From Vagococcus allomyrinae (GTDB taxonomy: Bacteria > Bacillota > Bacilli > Lactobacillales > Vagococcaceae), in the NCBI RefSeq assembly GCF_017829975.1, contig NZ_JAEEGA010000003.1, positions 1 through 64,000 of the forward strand: a stretch of 64,000 nt of DNA, read 5' to 3'. The position numbers were made by a program, and so were the translations under genes. Positions within the stretch are counted from its first letter, which is position 1. Each line of letters begins with the position of its first letter. The notes under the pieces are model-generated. The model ran no database searches. It had not been told where the DNA came from and saw nothing but the letters and a program-made list of their open reading frames with translations. Shown here one piece after another: positions 38,614-47,038 of this stretch.

Positions 38614-39435
38614 CTATTTAATTGATCCCCTTGTCACTCCGCCAATAATGTATTTTTGTGCAAAAATGTAGACGATAATCATCGGCAACATCGCCATCAA
38701 ATAAGAGGAAAAGGCCAAGTTAAAATCAGTGCCAAATTCTGATTGAAAAACGTACTGAACAAGTGGCAAGGTATTATTTTTTTGATCATTTAAAATCAAC
38801 AAAGGCAACATAAAATCATTCCAGGCCCACAGACAAGTCAAAATTCCAACAGTGGCATTCATCGGTTTCAACATGGGAAAGATCACTTTCCAATAGGTGG
38901 TCCACTGACTAGCACCATCGATGCTGGCCGCCTCTTCTAGCTCATAAGGAATCGATTTGATATACCCGACGTATAACATCGTGTTAAATGCCATACCATA
39001 TACCACATAAAGTACCACTAGTCCCACTGGATTATCCATATGAAAAAAAGATGTCTGCTTCACAATCGGCAACATAATAATTGGAAAGGGGATAAACATG
39101 GCTGCGATAAAATAATAATACAACGCCTTAAAAAACTTGGAGCGCTTCATTCCTCGAGCAATAGCGTAAGCTACCATAGAATTGGTTAAAATAGTTAAAA
39201 CAACAGCGAAAAAGGAAATGATCGCACTATTTTTAAAGGCATGAAAAAAATTAGTTTGTTTAATTGCGTTACTAAAATTTTCAAAATGAAATTTACTGGG
39301 AATTGCCAAGATCGAATCAGCCATTTGTTGAGGCGATTTGACGGCAATAATGATCACCATATAAAGAGGAAATAAGACAAAAACTGAACCGATCATGATC
39401 AACAAGGTTGAGGGAACATTGATTTTTTTTCGCAT
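38614..39435 (-). CDS. sugar ABC transporter permease, MalG type (alpha-glucoside operon)
   Basis: 273 residues, six helices, EAA loop LEEAASIDGASQWTTYWKVI near 165. The start overlaps the preceding permease stop by one base (TAATG). It works with the MalF-type partner and the binding protein upstream; the ATPase must again be supplied from elsewhere. Confidence 0.9.
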   Translation of the reverse strand: MRKKINVPSTLLIMIGSVFVLFPLYMVIIIAVKSPQQMADSILAIPSKFHFENFSNAIKQTNFFHAFKNSAIISFFAVVLTILTNSMVAYAIARGMKRSKFFKALYYYFIAAMFIPFPIIMLPIVKQTSFFHMDNPVGLVVLYVVYGMAFNTMLYVGYIKSIPYELEEAASIDGASQWTTYWKVIFPMLKPMNATVGILTCLWAWNDFMLPLLILNDQKNNTLPLVQYVFQSEFGTDFNLAFSSYLMAMLPMIIVYIFAQKYIIGGVTRGSIK

Positions 39436-40304
39436 TACGCATCATCTCCTTCGCGGCGTTGTAAAATTCTCAATTGAAACAGTGAAATACCGGTAATAAC
39501 GATAAAATAAACCACCGAATTAGCTGACTGATAAGCCATCTCGCCACCTTTGAAGCCACCATTATAAATCAAAAAGGCAATGGATTCAGTTGACTTAGCA
39601 GGGCCACCACCAGTCAAGGCAATAATCTGATCGAAAACTTGTAAAAAGTTTTTTAAAGATAGCACCATATTAATCGTAAAAAAGGGGGCAATCGAAGGGA
39701 AAGTAATTTTCCAGAAATTTTGCCACATATTCGCGCCGTCAATCGCAGACGCTTCATATAATTCTTCTGGTACCGTCTGCAAGCCAGATAGATAAAGAAT
39801 AATATTCATGGCACAGCCTTGCCAAACTGCCACAATAATAATCCCAATCCAAGCCAACTCGACGCTGCCTAATATATTGTTCTCTAAAAACGGGACTTGT
39901 AACGTCGTGCCCCACGTCGGTAAGACATTCGCAAAAAAGTAATTAAAAATATAACCAACAATCAGTGTTCCTAACACATTGGGTAAAAAATAGATGGCTC
40001 TAAAAAAGTTTTTAAACTTAATCCGTGAGTTCAACCCAATTGCCACAAGCAAACTAATGATGTTTACTAAGATAGTGGAAATTATGGCAAACTTAAAGGT
40101 AAATAGGTAAGAACTTAACACATTGCTATCCTTAAACAAATTCAAATAATTTTTAAACCCGACCATATCAAAGGTTTTGTTCAAGCCATTCCAATTAGTA
40201 AACGAATAAAATACCCCTTGCAAAAATGGGAATGTGTGAAACACAAAAAACAAAATAACGGCAGGAATGGTCATCATATACATGGTTTTTCGATAATTTT
40301 TCAT
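39435..40304 (-). CDS. sugar ABC transporter permease, MalF type (alpha-glucoside operon)
   Basis: 289 residues, six helices, EAA loop LYEASAIDGANMWQNFWKIT near 195. A GAAAGGAA ribosome binding site precedes ATG. It lies 4 bases after the binding-protein gene and is translationally coupled to the MalG-type gene. Confidence 0.9.
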   Translation of the reverse strand: MKNYRKTMYMMTIPAVILFFVFHTFPFLQGVFYSFTNWNGLNKTFDMVGFKNYLNLFKDSNVLSSYLFTFKFAIISTILVNIISLLVAIGLNSRIKFKNFFRAIYFLPNVLGTLIVGYIFNYFFANVLPTWGTTLQVPFLENNILGSVELAWIGIIIVAVWQGCAMNIILYLSGLQTVPEELYEASAIDGANMWQNFWKITFPSIAPFFTINMVLSLKNFLQVFDQIIALTGGGPAKSTESIAFLIYNGGFKGGEMAYQSANSVVYFIVITGISLFQLRILQRREGDDA

Positions 40305-40308
40305 CTTG

Positions 40309-41541
40309 CTATTCCTTTCTGTTCATGACTTTTACCCATTCACGATCCATGGTTTCTAAAAAGGCCCTTTGATCTTGATTAATCACATAAGTCTGTACTT
40401 GAGAATCAAACGCAACCCCACTAGGAATTAAATGATCGGCAAAGTCCACTACCTGATTATTTTGAATGTATGGAGCCAAAGGCAACAAGTTTTCATTTTG
40501 AATCTCCATCCCTTTAATCGCTGGAATGGCGTCCTGTTCCTCTAAATAAAGGGCCACATTTTCCTCTTGATATAGAAATTCAATCAGCTCATCTGCGGCT
40601 GCCGCTTTTTGCTTATCAGTGATTTCCGCTGACTGAGCTAACATCAAGTCAACACCAGAGACTAAACGATTATTATCCGGCTCGTTGTTCACTGGCATCG
40701 CAAAAACGCCAATCTTGATATCTGGATTTGCTTTTTTTATTTCCGGTATCGCCCAAATCCCTTGAAGATACATCGCTGATTGACCATTAGCAAAGGCTAA
40801 GTTGCCATCTCCATAGCCCTGACCGTATCCATTTTTTTGGATAAAGGGGAAAAGTTGGCTTAACTTATCTGCCGCTTCCTGATAGCCCTCAACAAATGTG
40901 GTCTCCTTATTACGGCGCTTCTCAAAGAAATCATCTCCTTGAGTATTTGCGACAATCGGGTTCATGGCACCAAGAGTGGTCCAAGCATCCTTAATGGTAA
41001 AATAAAAGGGGTCGACCTCTGATGACTGAAAGGTCTCAGCCGCCGCCATAAATTCATCCCATGTTTTAGGAACAGCGATTTGATATTTCTCGAAAAGGTC
41101 TTGATTATACAAGACGCCACTGGCATTCGCCACAAATGGTAAGCCGTATAGCTGGTCAGTCATCCCCACATCTTTTAAAATCTGCACATACCCTTCCTGA
41201 GATTTCGCAGCCAAGTCCGAATCATCAAAATTTTTAAGCTGTTCCGCTCCGATTAATTCTGAAAATAAATAACTACCACCGATTCCGATTACTTCGGGCA
41301 TTTGACGTTTAAATACCCGTGTTCGTAAAACCGTTTCAGCATCTGGTGGGTAGCTTTCAATCACCTTAATATCTGGATGTTCCTCTTGAAATTTTGCGAT
41401 TAATTTACGAAAAGTAGGGATCGCTTCAGATTTGGTTTGAAAAAACTCAATCTCGACTTGATCGCTCTCTTTTTTTCCGCAAGCTGCCATCATGGCCGTG
41501 ACACTCAACAAACAGATCAACAACCAAACTTTCTTATTCAT
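40309..41541 (-). CDS. sugar ABC transporter substrate-binding lipoprotein (alpha-glucoside operon)
   Basis: 410 residues with a lipoprotein signal (lipobox MAAC, Cys21) and a family 1 solute-binding fold (FFQTKSEAIPTFRKLIAKF; ANGQSAMYLQGIWAIPEIKK). It delivers oligosaccharides, probably alpha-glucosides judged by the GH13 gene downstream, to the two permeases. A TTG one codon earlier is possible; ATG at 41541 has GGAG at 8 bases. The operator at 41569-41580 precedes it. Confidence 0.9.
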   Translation of the reverse strand: MNKKVWLLICLLSVTAMMAACGKKESDQVEIEFFQTKSEAIPTFRKLIAKFQEEHPDIKVIESYPPDAETVLRTRVFKRQMPEVIGIGGSYLFSELIGAEQLKNFDDSDLAAKSQEGYVQILKDVGMTDQLYGLPFVANASGVLYNQDLFEKYQIAVPKTWDEFMAAAETFQSSEVDPFYFTIKDAWTTLGAMNPIVANTQGDDFFEKRRNKETTFVEGYQEAADKLSQLFPFIQKNGYGQGYGDGNLAFANGQSAMYLQGIWAIPEIKKANPDIKIGVFAMPVNNEPDNNRLVSGVDLMLAQSAEITDKQKAAAADELIEFLYQEENVALYLEEQDAIPAIKGMEIQNENLLPLAPYIQNNQVVDFADHLIPSGVAFDSQVQTYVINQDQRAFLETMDREWVKVMNRKE

Positions 41542-41568
41542 CAACTCAGCTCCTTTGTATTTTATTAC

Positions 41569-41580
41569 GTAAACGTTTAA
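41569..41580. promoter_or_regulatory. LacI-type operator before the binding-protein gene
   Basis: GTAAACGTTTAA, one base from the perfect palindrome found upstream of the lacI gene (42629-42640). It lies in the 60-base gap between the repressor and transporter genes. Confidence 0.65.
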
Positions 41581-41601
41581 CTTAATAGCTAAAGCAAATA
41601 A

Positions 41602-42609
41602 CTATTTGCTTTTTTGAGCCACTGACCCTCGCTCAACTAACTTATAGGGAACAATTTGGCTGGTGATCTCACTAGCGTTTTCACACTTGTTAATGATTTC
41701 CGAAACAGCCAGATCTCCCATTTGATACAAGGGCTGGTGAATGGTCGTTAATTCAGGAAAACTCAACAACGCCGTCATCGAATCATCAAAACCGCTGACA
41801 GAAACATCATGGGGCACTCTTAGACCACGCTTACCACACGCTTTAATAGCACCAATTGCCGCCTCATCACTGCCGCCAAAGATAGCCGTCATGTCCGGAT
41901 AACGAGTTAATAAATAGTTGGCTCCAACTTCGCCCATTTCCACACCAAAATCACCGTTTCTCACCCAGTCAGGCTTTGTTCCAAGCTGATGATCTTTCAT
42001 GGCTTGTTGATAGCCCTTGATTCTAGGAATACCCGCCACTGCATCTTTCTTATCAATTCCAACTATGCCAATTTTTTGATGGCCATGCTGAATCAAATAC
42101 GTGGTAGCATCATAGGCAGCTTGGTAATCATCAATTTTAATATAAGGATAATCAAAGGTTGGTGACTCTGACGAAATAAAAATATGGGCAACCCCAGTTT
42201 TTTCTAGCAGATCAAACTGAAACGCATTTGGTTGAATCGACACAAAGATAATCCCCTCCACACGCCGCTCTGCCAGAGATTGTAACGAGCGCTCAAAATA
42301 CTCAGCATTTTCGCCACTGTGAGACAGCAACACCGAATAGCCTAACTCTTGAGCTTTGCTTTCGATCCCTTCAACGATTAACCCGTGGTAATTGGTCACC
42401 ACACTGGGAATAATAACACCTAGTGACTGACTAAAATTTTTCTTTAAACTGCTAGCCATTTCATTTTTTTGATACCCCAGTTCAGCAATCACTTCTTCAA
42501 CTTTTCGTCTGGTTTTTTCGCTAAAACCATCTTTGCCGTTCATGACACGAGACACAGTGGCAATCGAAACACCCGCCCGCTTGGCGACTTCAACCATTGA
42601 TATTGACAT
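41602..42609 (-). CDS. LacI/GalR-family repressor of the alpha-glucoside operon
   Basis: 335 residues: HTH MVEVAKRAGVSIATVSRVMN, hinge, and sensor domain with IFGGSDEAAIGAIKACGKRG and VSVSGFDDSMTALL. It is MalR-like in type. A GTG 15 bases upstream overlaps the ribosome binding site; ATG at 42609, with GGAGG at 8 bases, is chosen. Operators GTAAACGTTTAC lie in its own leader and in front of the transporter genes, so it probably represses both. Confidence 0.88.
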   Translation of the reverse strand: MSISMVEVAKRAGVSIATVSRVMNGKDGFSEKTRRKVEEVIAELGYQKNEMASSLKKNFSQSLGVIIPSVVTNYHGLIVEGIESKAQELGYSVLLSHSGENAEYFERSLQSLAERRVEGIIFVSIQPNAFQFDLLEKTGVAHIFISSESPTFDYPYIKIDDYQAAYDATTYLIQHGHQKIGIVGIDKKDAVAGIPRIKGYQQAMKDHQLGTKPDWVRNGDFGVEMGEVGANYLLTRYPDMTAIFGGSDEAAIGAIKACGKRGLRVPHDVSVSGFDDSMTALLSFPELTTIHQPLYQMGDLAVSEIINKCENASEITSQIVPYKLVERGSVAQKSK

Positions 42610-42628
42610 TTTTTTCACCTCCACCTAC

Positions 42629-42682
42629 GTAAACGTTTACTGTCCTTAAGAGAACTTTACCATCGATTGTATCCATTGTCAA
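42629..42682 (-). promoter_or_regulatory. promoter and operator of the lacI-type gene
   Basis: Minus-strand TTGACA (42682-42677), 17-base spacer, TAAAGT (42659-42654), and the perfect 12-bp palindrome GTAAACGTTTAC at 42629-42640 just downstream of the predicted start. This points to autoregulation. Confidence 0.75.
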
Positions 42683-42783
42683 TTGTTTTTTTACGACTAT
42701 TAGCTGACTCTAAAAGCAAGATATTGACACTAATTTATTGTATACTTAGCTTAAACAATTTGATAGAAAGGCGGTTAACCATA

Positions 42784-43338
42784 ATGACACAGTTAGATTT
42801 GACCGATGAAAGGTGGCAGGCGATCACGACAAATGATCGCCAAGCAGACGGTGACTTTTTTTACGCAGTCAAAACCACCCAGATTTTCTGCCGGCCCAGT
42901 TGCGCCTCACGGCCACCGAAGCGCGAAAATGTGGCCGTTTACTCAAACAGCTTGGACCCGATCAAACTGGGCTTTCGACCGTGTAAAAGATGTCAACCCC
43001 TCGGTAATAAAGTGCCCTTAGCAACTTGGGTCGAAGATATCAAAAACTATCTGCAACTTAATTATCAACGAAAACTGACTCTAGAGCTGATTGCCAGTGA
43101 GATCCACAGCAGTCCCTATTATCTCCATCACGTCTTTAAAGCCCATACAGGTCTAACACCTTTAGAATATCTAACGATGATTCGCATCGATAAAGCGAAA
43201 CTTTTATTGACAACAACGTCATATCCCATCGCCACCATCGCTCGCTATATTGGGATTAGCAACACGTCATATTTTTCAGTGGTTTTTAAGAAGATGACAG
43301 CAGAAAGCCCCAGTGCTTATCGCAAAAAAAAGAAGTAA
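42784..43338 (+). CDS. AdaA-like methylphosphotriester-DNA acceptor / AraC-type regulator
   Basis: 184 residues. The N-terminal Ada zinc domain has four cysteines in the right order (FCRPSC near residue 38 and CKRC near 72), where the first Cys accepts methyl from DNA phosphotriesters. Two AraC helix-turn-helices follow (ELIASEIHSSPYYLHHVFKA; IARYIGISNTSYFSVVFKK). This is the B. subtilis AdaA architecture; the separate methyltransferase partner is not adjacent. ATG at 42784 begins the family-like region; the longer upstream frame is AT-rich and unlike the family. Confidence 0.88.
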   Translation: MTQLDLTDERWQAITTNDRQADGDFFYAVKTTQIFCRPSCASRPPKRENVAVYSNSLDPIKLGFRPCKRCQPLGNKVPLATWVEDIKNYLQLNYQRKLTLELIASEIHSSPYYLHHVFKAHTGLTPLEYLTMIRIDKAKLLLTTTSYPIATIARYIGISNTSYFSVVFKKMTAESPSAYRKKKK

Positions 43339-43355
43339 TTCCTCACTTCTTTTTT
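43324..43355. terminator. bidirectional terminator between the AdaA-like and VanZ-like genes
   Basis: AGAAGT / ACTTCT stem with an A-run before and T-run after, so that it works on both strands for convergent genes. Confidence 0.75.
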
Positions 43356-43872
43356 AACGGTTAGCAAATTTTAAAAGGCTGTACAAGATGATCAACGGAA
43401 CCCCAATCAGTGTTGAAGCAATGGCCATAAATGTTTTTAGCCGCTGCTTGTTTTTGAGGAAGAGGCTTAAAAAACCGATAATTCCCATCCCAAGTACGCC
43501 ACCTAAAACATTCAAAATGACGTCGTCAACATCCAGTGCGCCGATATTGAAAATAAATTGTGCCGCTTCAAAACTCACACTAAGCAAGAACATTAAAAGA
43601 ACTCCTGGCCACTTTCTTTTAAGCAACACAGCCAAGTACATACCTAAGGGAATAAACAACAACAAGTTGCCCACAACATTAATATCCTTTAGATCATTCA
43701 TAAAATAGAAGGCTTCCCAATTTACTCGTCTTGGCCCAGAACTGGCATAATTCAACATATCAACTGGAGAATTGCCTTTAAACAAAATTGTCGAGACGAG
43801 GACATAGAGATAGACTAAAAACATCACCCAAAATAAAAGATTAACCTGCCAGCTGACTTTTTTATTTTTCAT
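43354..43872 (-). CDS. VanZ-family membrane protein
   Basis: 172 residues, about five helices, with the VanZ pattern WEAFYFMNDLKDINVVGNLLLFIPLGMYL split by helices and SFEAAQFIFNIGALDVDDVILNVLGG (Glu-Gln and Asp-Asp motifs). VanZ itself gives low-level teicoplanin tolerance; most chromosomal homologues have no assigned role. GGAGGAG ribosome binding site; monocistronic. Confidence 0.87.
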   Translation of the reverse strand: MKNKKVSWQVNLLFWVMFLVYLYVLVSTILFKGNSPVDMLNYASSGPRRVNWEAFYFMNDLKDINVVGNLLLFIPLGMYLAVLLKRKWPGVLLMFLLSVSFEAAQFIFNIGALDVDDVILNVLGGVLGMGIIGFLSLFLKNKQRLKTFMAIASTLIGVPLIILYSLLKFANR

Positions 43873-44070
43873 CGGCTCCTCCTTCTTGCATTATTATTAC
43901 CCTAGTGTACCATTTTTAGGCGCTATCTTGCTCCACCTTAAGATGGAGTTTTGAAAATATTAAGAAATTGACAACCAGTCGCTTTCGCCATTAATCATTT
44001 ATTTGGTGGTGACACGCTTAAAATGCTATAATCTTAACTGGAGTACTAAATATTAATGTTAGGAAAAGGT

Positions 44071-45219
44071 ATGATGAAAAAAATTAAAATTGATTGGAAT
44101 TACTGGATGGTCAGATTTTTATTTGTCCTTGCAGTGATCATAAGCTTTAAAGCTATCTCAAATTTTCATGTTTTTACAGATGGTGTTAAAAATCTGTTAG
44201 GTGTTCTATCCCCATTTATCATTGGCTTTATTGTTGCGTACTTATTAAGCGGTCCTCAAAAGAAGATCCAGAGCTTATTAGCCAAAACCCACATTACGTT
44301 TATTCAGAAAAAAAGTCGCGGGCTTAGTATCTTGATTCTCTATGTGATGGCCTTGTTGTTTATCTTTTTAACGCTAAACTATGTTGTGCCCTTAATCATC
44401 AAAAACTTATTGGATTTACTTAATCTTTTACCCTCTTTTTATGCCTATCTAACCGAGCTAGCCAACAGCTTAGAAGACAATGGCATTATCGAATTGATAA
44501 AACTAGAAGAACTGTTAAAATCAGTGACAGCCAGTTATTCACCTGAGAAGCTTATTTCCCAAGGAACAGCCTCCTTGGCTTCAATTGGGCTCTTTGCCAA
44601 AAGCCTCTCCTCGCTGGTACTCAACACCTTCTTGGCCTTCATCATTTCTATTTATGTCTTGATATTTAGAGATGCGATTGCCGCCTTTTTTACCCAGTTA
44701 TTCAGAAAATTCTTATCAGAAACCACCTTTAATCGCACAAAAGGCTTTATCCAACACGCAAACGATATCTTTTATAAATTTATTGCTTGTCAATTTCTTG
44801 ACGCCTGTATTTTAGGGGTATTAGCTACTATCTTACTTTCACTTTTAGGGGTTCGTTTCTCTATTACACTGGGAATTTTATTAGGAATCTGTAATATGAT
44901 CCCTTATTTTGGCTCAATATTTGCTTCCATCATCACCATGATCATTACTTTCTTTACCGGTGGCTTAAACCTCGCTTTAGTCACCATTGTCTCGCTGTTA
45001 CTATTACAACAAATTGATGGGAATATTATTGGTCCCCGTATTATGGGCGGAGCATTAAATCTCAACCCTATTTTAATCATAGTCTCGATCACGGTTGGTG
45101 GTGCCTACTTTGGCGTCTTAGGCATGTTTTTATCGGTCCCTGTTGCCGCCATCTTAAAAATCACCTTAATGGAGTGGCTGGAAACACCGAAAAAGGAAGA
45201 CAGTCTTTTAAGTAAATAA
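44071..45219 (+). CDS. AI-2E family transporter
   Basis: About 382 residues with eight or so helices and the PF01594 signature: the long hydrophobic N-terminal hairpin and the C-terminal GNIIGPRIMGGALNLNPILI motif near residue 325. The family includes an AI-2 exporter and Na+/H+-type exchangers, so the substrate is open. Three in-frame ATGs lie within 18 bases; the one at 44071, with AGGA at 6 bases, is chosen. Confidence 0.85.
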   Translation: MMKKIKIDWNYWMVRFLFVLAVIISFKAISNFHVFTDGVKNLLGVLSPFIIGFIVAYLLSGPQKKIQSLLAKTHITFIQKKSRGLSILILYVMALLFIFLTLNYVVPLIIKNLLDLLNLLPSFYAYLTELANSLEDNGIIELIKLEELLKSVTASYSPEKLISQGTASLASIGLFAKSLSSLVLNTFLAFIISIYVLIFRDAIAAFFTQLFRKFLSETTFNRTKGFIQHANDIFYKFIACQFLDACILGVLATILLSLLGVRFSITLGILLGICNMIPYFGSIFASIITMIITFFTGGLNLALVTIVSLLLLQQIDGNIIGPRIMGGALNLNPILIIVSITVGGAYFGVLGMFLSVPVAAILKITLMEWLETPKKEDSLLSK

Positions 45220-45220
45220 T

Positions 45221-45260
45221 AAACAAGTGACGGGAACAAAAAGTTCTCGTCACTTGTTTA
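45221..45260 (+). terminator. terminator of the AI-2E-family transporter gene
   Basis: AAACAAGTGAC-GGGAAC / GTTCTC-GTCACTTGTTT, a 17-bp nearly perfect stem directly after the stop codon. Confidence 0.85.
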
Positions 45261-45381
45261 TTCACGTATAACATGCGATAAACTGCCGGTTGAAGTCTCC
45301 TCCCTGTAGCAACTTCCACTGTGACGAGTAACCGTAGGAGAAGACAAGCGACTTTATGTCCCAGCTCACGCTGCCTGACAT

Positions 45382-45410
45382 AAAAAGGCCACTCATTCAA
45401 ATTGGCAAAA
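45382..45410 (-). terminator. possible terminator of the CNNM/CorC-type gene
   Basis: GCCA / TGGC stem followed by CTTTTTA on the minus strand, just after the stop codon. Short stem, modest support. Confidence 0.4.
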
Positions 45411-45412
45411 GC

Positions 45413-46720
45413 TTACTCCGCAACCGCCTTAACTCTTTTGCGATCTTTTATCTTAATTTTAGTAATGTTGACCTTATCCATCTCAACTACTTCCATTTCA
45501 AGACCTTCATGCACACACCGGAAACCAACCCGGACTGCTTGTTTATAAGTATCTGTGATCACACCACTTAAACTAATGCTTTCAATTTCTGCTGGAAAAT
45601 CAACATGAAAAAAATCTTCGATTTCCGTCAACGGCGTTTTACCATTTACCATAAACTCCTGCTCCGTTAACGGTCGAATGTTCTCCTCTTCACGATCCTG
45701 CTCATCTTGAATATCACCCACAATTTCTTCTAATATGTCTTCAATTGTGACCATCCCACTGGTACCACCGTACTCATCGACTAAAATAGCGAAGTGTTTA
45801 TGACTGCTCTGCATTTCTGCCAGTAATGTCTTAACAGGAATCGTTTCAAAAACAATGATTGGTTCATTAACCAACGTGACAATCGCTGCCTCAGAGTTGG
45901 CAAGATAGGCCTTTACTAAGTCCTGCAACGTGATATAGCCAACAATATCATCTTTCGTTTTGCGAATAACCGGAAAACGACTATGCCCTGTCTCAATCGT
46001 AAACGACAAAGCCTCGGCTATCGTATATTCTTCAGGAATAGCCTCCATATCAAGACGAGTTACCATGATTTCTTTAGCAAGTAGCTCATCAAAATCAAAC
46101 ACATTGTTAAGAAAATCAAATTCGTCCTTATTGATTTCACCATGTTTCAAACTCTCATTGGCAATTAGTAGTAATTCTTCTTCTGAATGAGTCTCCTCAC
46201 CCTCCCCTAACTTAAGGCCAAATAATTTTCCAATGCCTGTTGCTGAAGAATTTAACAACCAGATAAAGGGATAGGTTGCCTTATAAAAATAATGAAGAGG
46301 GGTTACCACCCACAAAACTACCGGTTCTGTTTTGGTAATACTCAGCGATTTAGGGATCAATTCCCCAATCACGACATGAACAAAAGTAATCAATAAAAAG
46401 GAGATCACTAAAGAAATGACCTGAAGAACGGCTGTTGGAATCGGTAGAAAACCTAATAATGGGTGCAAAAGCTCTCTAACGGTTCCCTCACCTAACCACC
46501 CAATTGCCAGAGACGTTAACGTAATCCCTAGCTGACACGCACTCAAATACTCATCTAAATGACCGACGATTTCCAATCCTAGCTGTGCCTTCTTATCACC
46601 ACTTTGAGCCAAGCCTTCTAGGCGACTTTTTCTAATTTTAACTAAACCAAATTCAGCTGCGACAAAAAATGCCGTCAACATTATCATAACCACTAATATC
46701 AATAACTTTCCTGCTATCAT
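45413..46720 (-). CDS. CNNM/CorC-type (hemolysin-family) membrane protein with CBS domains
   Basis: 435 residues: DUF21/CNNM transmembrane domain (1-190; TAFFVAAEFGLVKIRKSRLE), paired CBS domains (about 205-330, including MVTRLDMEAIPEEY and ILVDEYGGTSGMVTIEDILE) and a C-terminal CorC_HlyC domain (335-425). Relatives export or sense magnesium. AAAGGAG ribosome binding site. No M-box riboswitch motif was seen in the leader. Confidence 0.9.
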   Translation of the reverse strand: MIAGKLLILVVMIMLTAFFVAAEFGLVKIRKSRLEGLAQSGDKKAQLGLEIVGHLDEYLSACQLGITLTSLAIGWLGEGTVRELLHPLLGFLPIPTAVLQVISLVISFLLITFVHVVIGELIPKSLSITKTEPVVLWVVTPLHYFYKATYPFIWLLNSSATGIGKLFGLKLGEGEETHSEEELLLIANESLKHGEINKDEFDFLNNVFDFDELLAKEIMVTRLDMEAIPEEYTIAEALSFTIETGHSRFPVIRKTKDDIVGYITLQDLVKAYLANSEAAIVTLVNEPIIVFETIPVKTLLAEMQSSHKHFAILVDEYGGTSGMVTIEDILEEIVGDIQDEQDREEENIRPLTEQEFMVNGKTPLTEIEDFFHVDFPAEIESISLSGVITDTYKQAVRVGFRCVHEGLEMEVVEMDKVNITKIKIKDRKRVKAVAE

Positions 46721-46920
46721 TTAAAGACTCCTTTTCATTCACTACACGCCGTCTATAATATAACACATTAATCCGGTGACGCCTAGAATACTCAACCGTT
46801 TCCGCTAGCGCCGACCGCTTTCCTCGTACTGTCCGTGTGTCAGTCGTTGCTCATCCGACTTTTTGTTTCTCAGTGTCAGCCAAATTTTTCCTGTTATTCA
46901 GTCTATACTGGGAATTTTTC
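46721..46920. other. leader/intergenic stretch upstream of the CNNM gene
   Basis: GC-richer than its surroundings, with several short inverted repeats (GCTAGCGC near 46805, GTCGG / CCGAC). Not assigned to a known riboswitch. Confidence 0.35.
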
Positions 46921-46964
46921 AAAAAAAAATAGAACAACAGGGCAGGACAGATGTCCTCCCCTGT
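46921..46964 (-). terminator. terminator of nifJ
   Basis: ACAGGG-g-AGGACA / TGTCCT-g-CCCTGT stem with a 2-base loop, then TGTTCTATTTTTTTTT on the minus strand. Confidence 0.88.
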
Positions 46965-47038
46965 TTCAGTTTCATCACATTTCTGTGCTAATCTTAAACG
47001 GCCTGTAGCAACTCCAAAAAAACTCGCTGACACGACAA

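Noticed and set aside
42667-42783. 39-codon N-terminal extension of the AdaA-like protein
   Set aside because: It lies over the promoter of the divergent lacI gene and does not resemble the Ada family. ATG at 42784 is the natural start.
46721-47000. M-box magnesium riboswitch before the CNNM gene
   Set aside because: The hallmark M-box segments were not found. The leader has short stems only, and part of the interval is the nifJ terminator.
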